Shown in pieces: positions 15,401 through 22,631 of a stretch of 33,589 bases of DNA (positions are counted from its first letter, which is position 1; each line of letters opens with the position of its first letter). Source of the stretch: an uncultured Lachnospiraceae bacterium (GTDB taxonomy: Bacteria; Bacillota; Clostridia; Lachnospirales; Lachnospiraceae); the NCBI GenBank assembly GCA_910579935.1, contig CAJTVQ010000044.1, positions 1 through 33,589 on the forward strand, read 5' to 3'. The position numbers were made by a program, and so were the translations under genes. The notes beneath the pieces were generated by a model. The model saw only the letters and a list, made by a program, of their open reading frames with translations. It was not told where the DNA came from and made no database searches.

Positions 15401-16795
15401 GCTTTTGAAGAGGTGCTGTCCGCAGAACAGGCCGGTCTGGATGACAATTTCTTTGAACTGGGCGGTGATTCCCTGAATGCAGTCACGTTGATACTTAAAA
15501 TCGAAGAAAGGCTGGGGCTTTCGGAAAACCAGCTGGAATTTGGAGACTTATACCGGTTTCCCACACCGGATCTTTTGCTGGAGCGGATTTATAAAAAGGC
15601 AGACAGCGGAGATGATGCGGGATTTGCCATAAAGACTTTGGATTACAGTGGATTTAAAGAGTACCTTGCCTGCCATACAAAGGAGAGGGTTAGTCATAAG
15701 CCCCTTGGAAATGTGCTTCTGACAGGGGTGACAGGATACCTTGGAATACATATTTTAGTGGATTTGCTTAAGAATCCTGAATGGTGCGGCAGAATCGTCT
15801 GCCTTTCACGGCCTAAGAAAACCCTGACGGCTTTAAAGCGGGTAAAATCTTCCCTGTTCTATTATGCGGAAGAGGATTTCTCCGAAGGGTATGGGAAGAA
15901 GTGGCTGGCTGTGGAAGGGGATATTACAGATCCCGGTATTTTTGTGCAGGAATGTCCGGTTCCCATTGATACCATTATCAATGCTGCGGCTGATGTGTCT
16001 CATTTTTCCTATGGGGACAATTTGGAGAAGATTAATACGGAGGGCGTTAAAAATCTGATACGTTTTGCCAAAAAGGAACAGGCGGTGCTTTGCCAGATTT
16101 CTACTATCAGTGTTGCAGGCATGACAGCGGGGGCGGCGGAAAAGGACCGCTTCAGCGAGTCGGATTTTTATATCGGACAGGAGATACATAATAAATATAT
16201 TTACTCCAAATATATGGCGGAGTATGAGATGCTGCGGGCCGCGGCGACGGACGGACTGAAAATCAAGATCATGCGCATTGGAAATCTGCAGGGGCGTATC
16301 TGCGACGGGGAGTTTCAGATGAATCTTCATTCCAATGCTTTCACACGTCAGTTTTCGTCCTATATTAAGCTGAGGGCGGTGCCGGAATCTATCTATGAGG
16401 GAAGCGTGAATTTTTCGCCTGTGGATGAGACGGCCCGTAATATTGTCGTACTGACTGCCACGGAAGAGGACACGGCAGTATTCCACGTGTATCCGCCGGT
16501 GGAACTGAAATATGCGGATTTGTTTCAGTGTGCCGGAAAGCTGGGATATTCCGTTGACGTGCTGCCCGATGAAAAATTTTTTGAACTTCTTCAGGAGAGG
16601 AAGCGGACAGAGGAAGGACGGGAACAGTTACAGGGACTTATGACAAATGAACTGGCGAAAGACCGCCGGGACATTCCCGTATTACAGGAAATGACCAACA
16701 GATATTTAGAAGAGCTGGGGGCAGGCTGGAGCGCCATTACCGAAGAATATTTAAGTAAATATCTGTCCGCCCTAAGCGGGATGGATTTATTTTAA
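12482..16795 (+). CDS. Nonribosomal peptide synthetase, C-A-T-R
   Basis: The 1437-residue single-module NRPS has four domains. Condensation spans about 1-430, with HHVLIDG at 132-138. Adenylation spans about 450-950, with MIYTSGTTGRPKG at 610-622, YNGYGPTETT, YRTGDLG and K943 in the A10 motif. The carrier spans about 960-1040, with phosphopantetheine site S997 in LGGDSL. The terminal thioester reductase spans about 1060-1437, with the NAD(P)H motif GVTGYLG at 1082-1088 and Y1239-x3-K1243. R-domain release normally yields an aldehyde or alcohol. The ATG at 12482 has GGAG 8 nt upstream; a GTG at 12476 is also in frame. Lined up on GrsA by eye, the specificity residues read D-I-F-H-L-A-G-I-G-K, which I cannot assign to a substrate. 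The C domain needs an upstream donor, whose module is broken. Confidence 0.96.
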   Translation: MAVEKQISRLNLSQTQIVMAEQVSPGSARNTISLKLHLPDHIPQKIKEAADAVLGSADIFAASLCRREGEWMFFRGGRKVSECSIGKEQDAELAEEYMTAMDRRPLNMERCPYQAEVIPLSGGGVFLYVRFHHVLIDGYGMSLFVQKVLDVLAGKKIARSVFFRENISVPETACGCSAARKEAGGRDRQEEGFWQSYFTGAEFEPAVFPQKADGNGTGGNSFGSCRVSVPEKLMREAEAFGEREEISIPYIFAAAYALYLSRATGKKDAVFLMPRLNRTSGQMDTFGCYTLLVPVRVQAEEADTFAEFCRKVKSASGEASAHKGCGFDRILSALRDENLIGESLSGYVFNFYRFSFDTDFHYSVRFSVAGSMANHLTFNLFRNEKGGVDLQADYQEGIYTEEKAGYFFDAILAIMEQGIEGNGEAPSDLKGTDGPAWKTLSGIKTMGEAEYRRITSVKGKSLPIEKELTIPSLFRRAVGMYKDAPALYAGEHFFTFGQLDELSSRIACGLRRLGVKSGDGIAFMLKRDYRLIPTILGISKAGAAFIPVDPAYPADRISYIMENSRAACLISSGDIEMAENYDYIEIDTLLSREAEPALLPEIGQDDLAYMIYTSGTTGRPKGVMLSHKGIANIVHPDNNPFNRDITANCHGIVAIGSVCFDISLFEIFVPLMNGLFVELGNEKSMMEAGELAAHILRHKADILHCTPSRIMAYLANEAFRKAMGSVKAILAAGEVLPGSLVKRLEDTYKIRIYNGYGPTETTIGATITKAGDAVSIGMPIANMAIVLLNGERNPVPFGAVGEICVYGNGVGIGYKDRPEETKEKYISWRGIRLYRTGDLGYFSNEGRLMYCGRNDRQVKLRGLRIELSEIENVMGEFPGVAACCCMIRKIEKADRLAGFYTALPKGDVDVEALKAHMKARLTSYMVPDVLKELDAMPQTPNGKIDVKALAAEPVEYVRVYRKPETEREKLVCSAFEEVLSAEQAGLDDNFFELGGDSLNAVTLILKIEERLGLSENQLEFGDLYRFPTPDLLLERIYKKADSGDDAGFAIKTLDYSGFKEYLACHTKERVSHKPLGNVLLTGVTGYLGIHILVDLLKNPEWCGRIVCLSRPKKTLTALKRVKSSLFYYAEEDFSEGYGKKWLAVEGDITDPGIFVQECPVPIDTIINAAADVSHFSYGDNLEKINTEGVKNLIRFAKKEQAVLCQISTISVAGMTAGAAEKDRFSESDFYIGQEIHNKYIYSKYMAEYEMLRAAATDGLKIKIMRIGNLQGRICDGEFQMNLHSNAFTRQFSSYIKLRAVPESIYEGSVNFSPVDETARNIVVLTATEEDTAVFHVYPPVELKYADLFQCAGKLGYSVDVLPDEKFFELLQERKRTEEGREQLQGLMTNELAKDRRDIPVLQEMTNRYLEELGAGWSAITEEYLSKYLSALSGMDLF

Positions 16796-16889
16796 ACATG
16801 GGAATCGCGGCAGTTTAAGAGAGTCTGCCGCTGGCATACTCCTATTGCCCGCTGCCGGACGATGATTTTATAAAGGAGAGGAAAGCAGA

Positions 16890-18329
16890 ATGGTAGTAAT
16901 TGCACTTTGGAGTTTTGCAGTTTTTATGGCATCGGTTTTCGCCGGACTGTTGACGGGAATTACACTTACCCCGAAATATAAAGGGAAAATAAGGGCTGTC
17001 TTTTGGAGCATCGGGGCCATCGCAGGCTATATCATGGCATTTGTGAGTTATTCCGTTAATCTGTACAATGATGCGGTGGGGATACTGGGGCTTTCCGCCC
17101 TTGTATGCATCGTGCCGCAGTTTTTGTACAAGGACAGTTGGTCTACCAAACTTTCCATCTCCCTGATGGCCTGTCTGATCGCCAATGTGAGTACATTTAT
17201 GTTCTGCGGAACTACTGACACACTTCTTGGCACGGCACTTGGATTTATTAAGGAAAGTCCTTATGATACGACAAATCTGATTTTCTTTATCTGTATAAAA
17301 ATTTTTGTTTATGCCGTGTTTTCGGTTTTGTATGCCCGTTTCCTGAAAAAGACCATACACCGCACCATTGAGGCGGTAGGGGGGAAAATGATGGTGTTTC
17401 TTCCGGCGCTGTTTATTTCGGTGGTAGGGTTTTACTTTATTAATCTTGTGTCAAACGGCGTGGGGATTTATCCCAATAATCCATGGTTTTTTCTGCTGTA
17501 CATTACCGTATGTCTGATATTTGTGGTGGAATTCTGGATGATTTTTTATTCCATCAACCAAAGCGCGAAGAGCATGAAAACTATGGCGGAACTGAATGTG
17601 GCCACTAATATCCAGCAGTCCATGCTGCCCTGCATTTTTCCGGCCTTTCCGGAACGGGAGGAATTTGACGTGTTTGCGGCCATGGAACCTGCAAGGGAAG
17701 TGGGCGGTGATTTTTATGATTTTTTTATGGTGGATGAACGCCATCTTGCCATTGTGGCGGCAGATGTATCGGGCAAAGGTGTTCCGGCAGCGCTGTTCAT
17801 GGTCATCGGAAAAACCCTGATTAAGGACCACACCAAGCCAGGCAGGGATTTGGGGGAAGTGTTCACAGAGGTAAATGATCTTTTGTGCGAATCCAACAGC
17901 GAAGGAATGTTCATCACTGCTTTTGAGGGGGTGTTAGACCTTGTGACAGGGGAATTCCGGTTTGTAAATGCGGGTCATGAGATTCCCTTTATCTGCAGAA
18001 AAGATGGTATATTTGAACCTTATAAGATACGGGCGGGCTTTGTCCTTGCAGGCATGGAAGGCATACAGTACAAGTGCGGCTCCATGCAGCTTGAAGTGGG
18101 GGATAAATTCTTCCAGTACACAGACGGCGTGACGGAGGCCACGAACAGGGATAACGAATTATACGGTATGGAACGGCTGGGGAAAGTGCTTTGCGCAAAT
18201 GCGGCGCTGCCGCCAGCGGAACTGCTCCCTGCCGTGAAAGAGGATATCGATGCATTTGTAGGGGGTGCGGAGCAGTTTGATGACATTACCATGCTCTGTT
18301 TCGAGTACAGGAGGCGGATGCAGAAGTGA
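16890..18329 (+). CDS. Membrane-anchored SpoIIE/RsbU-type PP2C phosphatase
   Basis: The 479-residue protein has an N-terminal membrane region (about 1-225, roughly six hydrophobic segments), a short linker helix, and a PP2C/SpoIIE catalytic domain (about 235-475). Metal-binding aspartates are visible: D274 (EVGGDFYDF), D292 (DVSGKG), D412 (YTDGVTEA) and D464/D465 (FDDITM). The family dephosphorylates phospho-STAS proteins, so the STAS protein 4.5 kb upstream is the obvious substrate. A strong AAAGGAGAGG site precedes ATG 16890. The membrane part has no recognised sensor domain and may respond to an envelope or product signal (inference). Confidence 0.93.
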   Translation: MVVIALWSFAVFMASVFAGLLTGITLTPKYKGKIRAVFWSIGAIAGYIMAFVSYSVNLYNDAVGILGLSALVCIVPQFLYKDSWSTKLSISLMACLIANVSTFMFCGTTDTLLGTALGFIKESPYDTTNLIFFICIKIFVYAVFSVLYARFLKKTIHRTIEAVGGKMMVFLPALFISVVGFYFINLVSNGVGIYPNNPWFFLLYITVCLIFVVEFWMIFYSINQSAKSMKTMAELNVATNIQQSMLPCIFPAFPEREEFDVFAAMEPAREVGGDFYDFFMVDERHLAIVAADVSGKGVPAALFMVIGKTLIKDHTKPGRDLGEVFTEVNDLLCESNSEGMFITAFEGVLDLVTGEFRFVNAGHEIPFICRKDGIFEPYKIRAGFVLAGMEGIQYKCGSMQLEVGDKFFQYTDGVTEATNRDNELYGMERLGKVLCANAALPPAELLPAVKEDIDAFVGGAEQFDDITMLCFEYRRRMQK

Positions 18330-18345
18330 AGATATTCGGATCTTT

Positions 18346-18405
18346 CATCTTTTGGGAGTCTGATCTGATGCGGGATCAGGCAGTCTGTTTTTCCCAAAAA
18401 AGATG
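18346..18405 (+). terminator. Nested hairpin, probable terminator of the NRPS cluster
   Basis: An outer imperfect inverted repeat (CATCTTTTGGGA against TCCCAAAAAAGATG) encloses an inner CTGATC/GATCAG hairpin followed by a five-T run. It lies 16 nt after the phosphatase stop. Confidence 0.5.
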
Positions 18406-18638
18406 TGCTGTTGATGCCGCAAAGCGTACCGGAAAAATGCGTTCCGTGTAAAACTGCTTTTGGGGAACTGTTTTTTTGATACAATGCAGTCACCGGCATG
18501 TTTACATGCGGGAAAACGGAACCGAAGCGACTTATGACAGGAGCATCGAAGCGCTCTGCCGGGACAGGGGAATCCTGACGTAAGGGTACAGGAAAATGAA
18601 CAGGGGCGTCAGGGCTCCGGAAAGGATAGGTTACGGAT
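18406..18638. other. Intergenic region with a short coding-like remnant
   Basis: A 25-residue open frame at 18506-18583 (ATG to TAA, ending DRGILT) has protein-like composition but no ribosome site or recognisable family. It may be the tail of a lost gene. The VOC gene's ribosome site (GGAAAGGA) is at the right end. Nothing else is evident. Confidence 0.3.
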
Positions 18639-19220
18639 ATGGAAAAACCGATTTATACAGGCTTATCCCACGTCTGTATTTTTGTGGATGATGTGGAAGA
18701 AGCCTTTCGTTATTATGAGAGGATCTTGGGCGCCGTACCCAATCAGTGTATTCCTCACTGGAAGAACAAGGGATTTTTTCAGGCGGGCGGATTCATCGAG
18801 GAAGCGGATGAGGCAGAAGTTTCCATCGGCTTTATGGATGTGCCCGGAACAAAATTTACGATTGAACTGATGTGCTATCATTATCCGGAAGGCCGCAGGG
18901 AGCCGATGGTATTCCGTGCCAATGACATCAGCGGAGCAAGGCATGTGGCGCTAAAGGTGGTGAATATCGAAGCGGCTTTTGACCATATTAAGGCGCAGCC
19001 GGATGTGACGATGATCAACACCACGGAAGAATACCGGGTGTATCAGATCAGCAAAACGGAACCTTCCGATTTCTATTATTTTGATGAGGCAAAGGAAAAG
19101 GATGCGGAGGGGAAACGGAAAGCGGCGGAGATTTTAGGGAATACGAAATATTTTTATTTTATTGATAAGTATGGTTTACAGTGGGAATTTGAACAGGGGC
19201 ATACAGACATCGGAGATTAG
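18639..19220 (+). CDS. VOC-superfamily (glyoxalase-like) protein
   Basis: The 193-residue protein has the paired beta-alpha-beta-beta-beta units of the vicinal oxygen chelate fold. Likely metal ligands are H11 (LSHVCIF), E76 (FTIEL), H102 (ARHVAL) and E183 or E185 (QWEFE), the H-E-H-E pattern seen in glyoxalase I-like enzymes. Family members act as lyases, isomerases or resistance proteins, and the substrate cannot be read from the sequence. It lies 79 bp upstream of a MIF-type tautomerase in the same direction, so the two may act on related carbonyl compounds (inference). Confidence 0.85.
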   Translation: MEKPIYTGLSHVCIFVDDVEEAFRYYERILGAVPNQCIPHWKNKGFFQAGGFIEEADEAEVSIGFMDVPGTKFTIELMCYHYPEGRREPMVFRANDISGARHVALKVVNIEAAFDHIKAQPDVTMINTTEEYRVYQISKTEPSDFYYFDEAKEKDAEGKRKAAEILGNTKYFYFIDKYGLQWEFEQGHTDIGD

Positions 19221-19299
19221 GACGTCTCTGAAAATGTTTCGGAACATATGGAGAATATAACTCCGGGCATGTTTGCAGAAGGTAGGGAAGGAGGCTCAT

Positions 19300-19644
19300 A
19301 TGCCATTTATTAATTCAAGAGTGAGTGTGCCGGTGATGGCAAGACAGCAGGCATCCGTGAAGGAAAAGCTGGGTAAGGCGATTTCCATCATTCCGGGTAA
19401 GTCAGAAAAGGGGCTGATGGTGGAATTTGCCGATGACTGCGATATATATTTCCAGGGAAACCAGGCGCAGCCTTCGGCTTTTGTGGAAGTCAAAGTATTT
19501 GGCAGAATTCCGGAGAAAGGTCTGGACGAGATGACGAAGGCAGTCTGCGGCATTTACGAAGCGGAACTGCAGATTCCCGGGGAGCGTGTTTACATAAAAT
19601 ATGAGGAAAGTGATAAATGGGGATGGAACGGGACAAATTTTTAG
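19300..19644 (+). CDS. MIF-family tautomerase (phenylpyruvate tautomerase-like)
   Basis: The start at 19300 is set by GGAGG at 19290-19294 and by the family's need for proline directly after Met. The 114-residue protein begins MPFINSRVSVPV and has K34, near the position of the MIF active-site lysine. It ends RVYIKYEESDKWGWNGTNF, which lines up with the MIF C-terminus. P2 is the catalytic base in this family after Met removal. The mammalian CxxC motif is absent. MIF-type enzymes tautomerise phenylpyruvate or dopachrome-like substrates. It follows the VOC gene and is followed immediately by a broken permease gene. Confidence 0.88.
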   Translation: MPFINSRVSVPVMARQQASVKEKLGKAISIIPGKSEKGLMVEFADDCDIYFQGNQAQPSAFVEVKVFGRIPEKGLDEMTKAVCGIYEAELQIPGERVYIKYEESDKWGWNGTNF

Positions 19645-19645
19645 A

Positions 19646-20056
19646 GTGTTTTTCAGGAATAAAGACGGGAGCCGGAAAAGGAATGGCAGGACAGCGGCGG
19701 CACTGTCAGGTATCCCGGTGGGGAGCTACCGCTTTCTTGCGGGTATGGTGACGGCGGTATTCCTTGCAGTGGGAGCCATGGTAGTATGTTCCCGCAACAC
19801 GGCGGCGCAGCTTTGCGGCTGTGATAATTACCTGATGCCTGCGCTGGCGGCGGTGTTTGTGGGCAGGTCCGTAGGGGGAAAAGAGAAGCCCACTGCCGTT
19901 GGGACGGTACTTGGCGCAGGGCTGATCGTCGTACTGGAAAACGGGCTGACACTCTGTTCCGTCCCATATTATATACTGCCTGCTGTGAAAGGCGGTGTGC
20001 TGGCGGTGGCGCTGGCAGCGGTTTATCTTTCAAAAAAGGAAAAAGGATGTGCATAG
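19646..20056 (+). pseudogene. 5'-truncated sugar ABC-transporter permease (RbsC-like)
   Basis: The frame reads as the C-terminal part of a ribose-type permease: GRTAAALSGIPVGSYRFLA is the cytoplasmic-loop signature, followed by three hydrophobic segments with AALAAVFVG and a VLENGLTLCSV stretch. The N-terminal half, start and ribosome site are absent, and the fragment directly abuts the tautomerase stop. No ATPase or binding-protein gene is nearby. It is a decayed remnant. Confidence 0.75.
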
Positions 20057-20111
20057 GAAGAGGTGGTGGGACTGTCGTCTTTTCCCTGTCTGCCCTGTCT
20101 CTTTTTGGTAC

Positions 20112-20140
20112 TTTTGGTTTTAAGGATTCCATGGTATACT
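20112..20140 (+). promoter_or_regulatory. Candidate tatD promoter
   Basis: TTTTGG (20112-20117) and TATACT (20135-20140) are 17 bp apart and lie 55 bp before tatD. The -10 is good and the -35 weak. Confidence 0.45.
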
Positions 20141-20195
20141 GTAGGAAACCGGATTCTTTGCGATATCCGGAAAACAGTGCAGAAATGAGGAAAAT

Positions 20196-21005
20196 ATGAA
20201 AGCCATAAAATATTATGATATTGGTCTGAACTTGTTTTGCAGACAGTTTCCCAGTCCTGAAAAAATCATTAAGGAAGCATGGGACAGCGGAGTATGCTGT
20301 ATTCTGACGGGAACCGATGGAAAAGAGAATGAAAAGATCAATGAGTTTGTAAAAGCGCAGAATGCTTTCGGGACGGCCGGAATCCATCCGCATAATGCGG
20401 ATCGTGCCACACAGGAGGATTTTCGGCTGATAGAGCACATTCTGTCAGAAAATCACCGAATGGTAGCAGTGGGAGAATGCGGTCTGGATTACGACCGGAT
20501 GTTTTCCACGAAAGAGAATCAGATCCGGTGTTTGGAAAAGCATATTGTACTTGCGGAAAAACTGAATCTGCCGTTGTTCCTTCATGAGCGCAGTGCAGCC
20601 GGGGATTTTGTCAAAAGATTCAGAAACCATCCGGATGTCTGCAGCAGGTCGGTGGTACATTGTTTTACGGGAAATAGAGAAACGCTGGAGAAATATCTTT
20701 CCATGGGGTTTTCAATCGGGATTACCGGATGGATTTGTGACGACCGCCGGGGAAAAGAACTGCGCGAAGCTGTACCTGTGATTCCTTTGAACCGGATTTT
20801 GGTGGAGACAGACGCTCCGTATCTGACCCCAAAGAATGTGCCGGGGCTCGACAGGACAAACGTGCCGCAGAATATCCGGTATGTGGTCAGGGATTTGGCA
20901 AAATATATGAAAGTACCGGAAGATGAGCTGATGGATCATGCGAGGGAAAATACCGAAAGAATCTTCCGCCTCAATACGATTCCGGTGCAGACGATTGAAA
21001 ATTAG
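20196..21005 (+). CDS. tatD: TatD-family metal-dependent DNase
   Basis: The 269-residue amidohydrolase-fold protein resembles E. coli TatD itself. It starts YDIGLNL and has H64/H66 (GIHPH), E94 (GECGLDYD), H130 (LHERS), H155 (HCFTG) and D206 (ETDAPYL), which together form the two-metal site. TatD proteins are 3'-5' exonucleases linked to DNA repair and DNA fragmentation. A GAGGAA ribosome site precedes ATG 20196. The gene is complete but lies between pseudogenes. Confidence 0.94.
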   Translation: MKAIKYYDIGLNLFCRQFPSPEKIIKEAWDSGVCCILTGTDGKENEKINEFVKAQNAFGTAGIHPHNADRATQEDFRLIEHILSENHRMVAVGECGLDYDRMFSTKENQIRCLEKHIVLAEKLNLPLFLHERSAAGDFVKRFRNHPDVCSRSVVHCFTGNRETLEKYLSMGFSIGITGWICDDRRGKELREAVPVIPLNRILVETDAPYLTPKNVPGLDRTNVPQNIRYVVRDLAKYMKVPEDELMDHARENTERIFRLNTIPVQTIEN

Positions 21006-21042
21006 TCAGAGCGGATATTTTACCATTCAGGGGATTAAAAAC

Positions 21043-21855
21043 CGGATGCAGGCGGCCGGACTGTATGCGCAGACAATGGCGGAGAGGGGGTTCCTTACCA
21101 TGGTTTTTGATCCGTCCTTTACCGGAGAAAGCGGCGGGCAGCCCCGCTATATGGCATCCCCTGATATTAACACGGAAGATTTTATGGCTGCTGTGGATTT
21201 TCTTTCTTTACAGGACAATGTTGATCCGGAAAAAATCGGCATCATCGGTATCTGCGGCTGGGGAGGCATGGCGATCAACGCGGCAGCGCTTGATACCCGT
21301 ATCAAAGCTGCGGCTGCATCCACCATGTATGATATGCCAAGGGTAAATGCCAAGGGTTATTTCGACACGGAAGACAGTGAAGAAGCCCGTTATGAGAAAC
21401 GCAAGGCTCTGAATGCCCAAAGAATTGAAGATTATAAAAACAGCTCCTATGCTCTTGGCGGCGGTGTGGTCGATCCGCTTCCGGAAGACGCCCCATTCTT
21501 TGTAAAGGATTATCATGACTATTACAAAACAGACCGGGGCTATCATGCACGTTCCCTCAATTCTAATGGAGGCTGGAATGTGATCGGCTGACAGTCTTTT
21601 ATGAATATGTCCATCCTCCGGTATGCAAACGAAATCCGTAGTGCCGTGCTGGTCATCCACGGCGAAAAGGCGCATTCCTGCTACTTCAGCCGTGGCGCAT
21701 ACGCAGCTATGGTGAAGGATAATCTTTATGCGGATAACAAAGAATTGCTGATCATTCCGGATGCTGTCCATACGGACCTGTATGACGGGGGCGGAAAAAA
21801 TGCAATCCCATTTGCTAAACTGGAACAGTTTTTCGGGGAATATCTCAATAAATGA
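21043..21855 (+). pseudogene. Alpha/beta hydrolase, 5'-truncated with an in-frame TGA
   Basis: Downstream of tatD a frame reads as a BAAT/dienelactone-hydrolase-like enzyme: GLYAQTMAERG, FDPSFTGESGG, the nucleophile elbow GICGWGG (Cys in place of Ser) and a late VLVIHGEKAHS strand plus AVHTDLY with the catalytic His. The first roughly 100 residues and any start are missing. A TGA at 21589-21591 interrupts the frame, and the same frame continues to a TGA at 21855. The family usually reads a serine-rich segment there, so TGA looks like a nonsense mutation. There is no ribosome site. Confidence 0.85.
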
Positions 21856-21903
21856 CAGGCTGAAACCTGATGAATTGAGAAAATTTGAAGCATCATTAGC
21901 TTG

Positions 21904-21939
21904 TTTGATACCCCGCTGCCTGCGGCGGGGTTTTTGACT
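21904..21939 (+). terminator. GC-rich terminator, copy of a dispersed element
   Basis: CCCCGC and GCGGGG close a hairpin (21911-21930) followed by five T. The 36 nt from 21904 to 21939 match 28566-28601 at 32 positions by eye, so this is one copy of a dispersed terminator-like element. Confidence 0.75.
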
Positions 21940-22010
21940 CAATGGCACTTTTGTATCTGGGCAGGAGTGCCGTTTAGATTGTACGGAATAAAAAAGATTT
22001 TATACCTTCA

Positions 22011-22039
22011 TCGACTTTTTCCCTTAAGAACTATATAAT
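22011..22039 (+). promoter_or_regulatory. Promoter of the TetR-like pseudogene
   Basis: TCGACT (22011-22016) and TATAAT (22034-22039) are spaced by 17 bp. Confidence 0.55.
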
Positions 22040-22042
22040 CTA

Positions 22043-22070
22043 AATGACTGAAAAGGAATATTTGGTCATT
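22043..22070 (+). promoter_or_regulatory. Candidate TetR operator
   Basis: AATGAC (22043-22048) and GTCATT (22065-22070) form a dyad with extra partial matches inside. It sits just after the -10 and just before the ribosome site, as expected for TetR autoregulation. Confidence 0.5.
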
Positions 22071-22087
22071 ATTGGGAGGGCAATCGT

Positions 22088-22629
22088 ATACCTAAGATAT
22101 TTTCAGAACAGGAAAGGGAAATTATTCGCATTAAACTATTAAAGGCTGGAATGCATGAATTGGAAAATAAATCGTACCGAAATATTGCGATTGACAGCCT
22201 TGCGACAGAAGTGGGCATTGCAAAAGGAACTTTTTATAATTTTTTTCCTTCAAAAGAAGCATATTTTTATGCAATCAAGCAGTTTATCAAGGAGAGAAAC
22301 CGAAGCGAATTAAAAAAATGGTGCTTTGCAAGGAAATACAGAAAAAAGGATATTGTATCCTGTTTGTATCACAGGCATACAAAGATAAAAACAGTATATG
22401 ATTACTTTTCACCAGAGGAAATGAAAATTATTATGCGTAAACTTCCTAACGGTGATGAAATAGACGATAGCGTCGAATTTGCAGAATGGATTTGTAAAAA
22501 TCTTTTGGTTTCTGAAAAAGAGAAAGCAAAGGTAATTGTGAATATGTGCAATATTATGGCGATGGAGAAGCAATTCTTGTATTTTGCAATGCCATAGCAG
22601 ATTTTATGTTTGAGAAAGCGGGAAAATGA
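22088..22629 (+). pseudogene. TetR-family regulator with ATA at the start position and a 3' frameshift
   Basis: A good ribosome site (GGGAGG, 22074-22079) is followed 8 nt later by ATA-CCT-AAG-ATA, where the expected start would be ATG-CCT-AAG (MPKIF). The frame then reads a normal TetR DNA-binding domain (IAIDSLATEVGIAKGTFYNFF). No ATG, GTG or TTG lies between the last upstream stop and this point; the first ATG (22151) falls inside helix 1. Near 22549 the frame probably shifts. The ORF ends early (FAMP, 22597), whereas the neighbouring frame gives a TetR-like tail (IADFMFEKAGK, stop 22627). Probably inactive. It likely once controlled the hydrolase that follows. Confidence 0.72.
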
Positions 22630-22631
22630 TC

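Noticed and set aside
21589..21591. A selenocysteine codon in the hydrolase
   Set aside because: The gene also lacks its 5' third, and no suitable hairpin follows the TGA, so a nonsense mutation is simpler.
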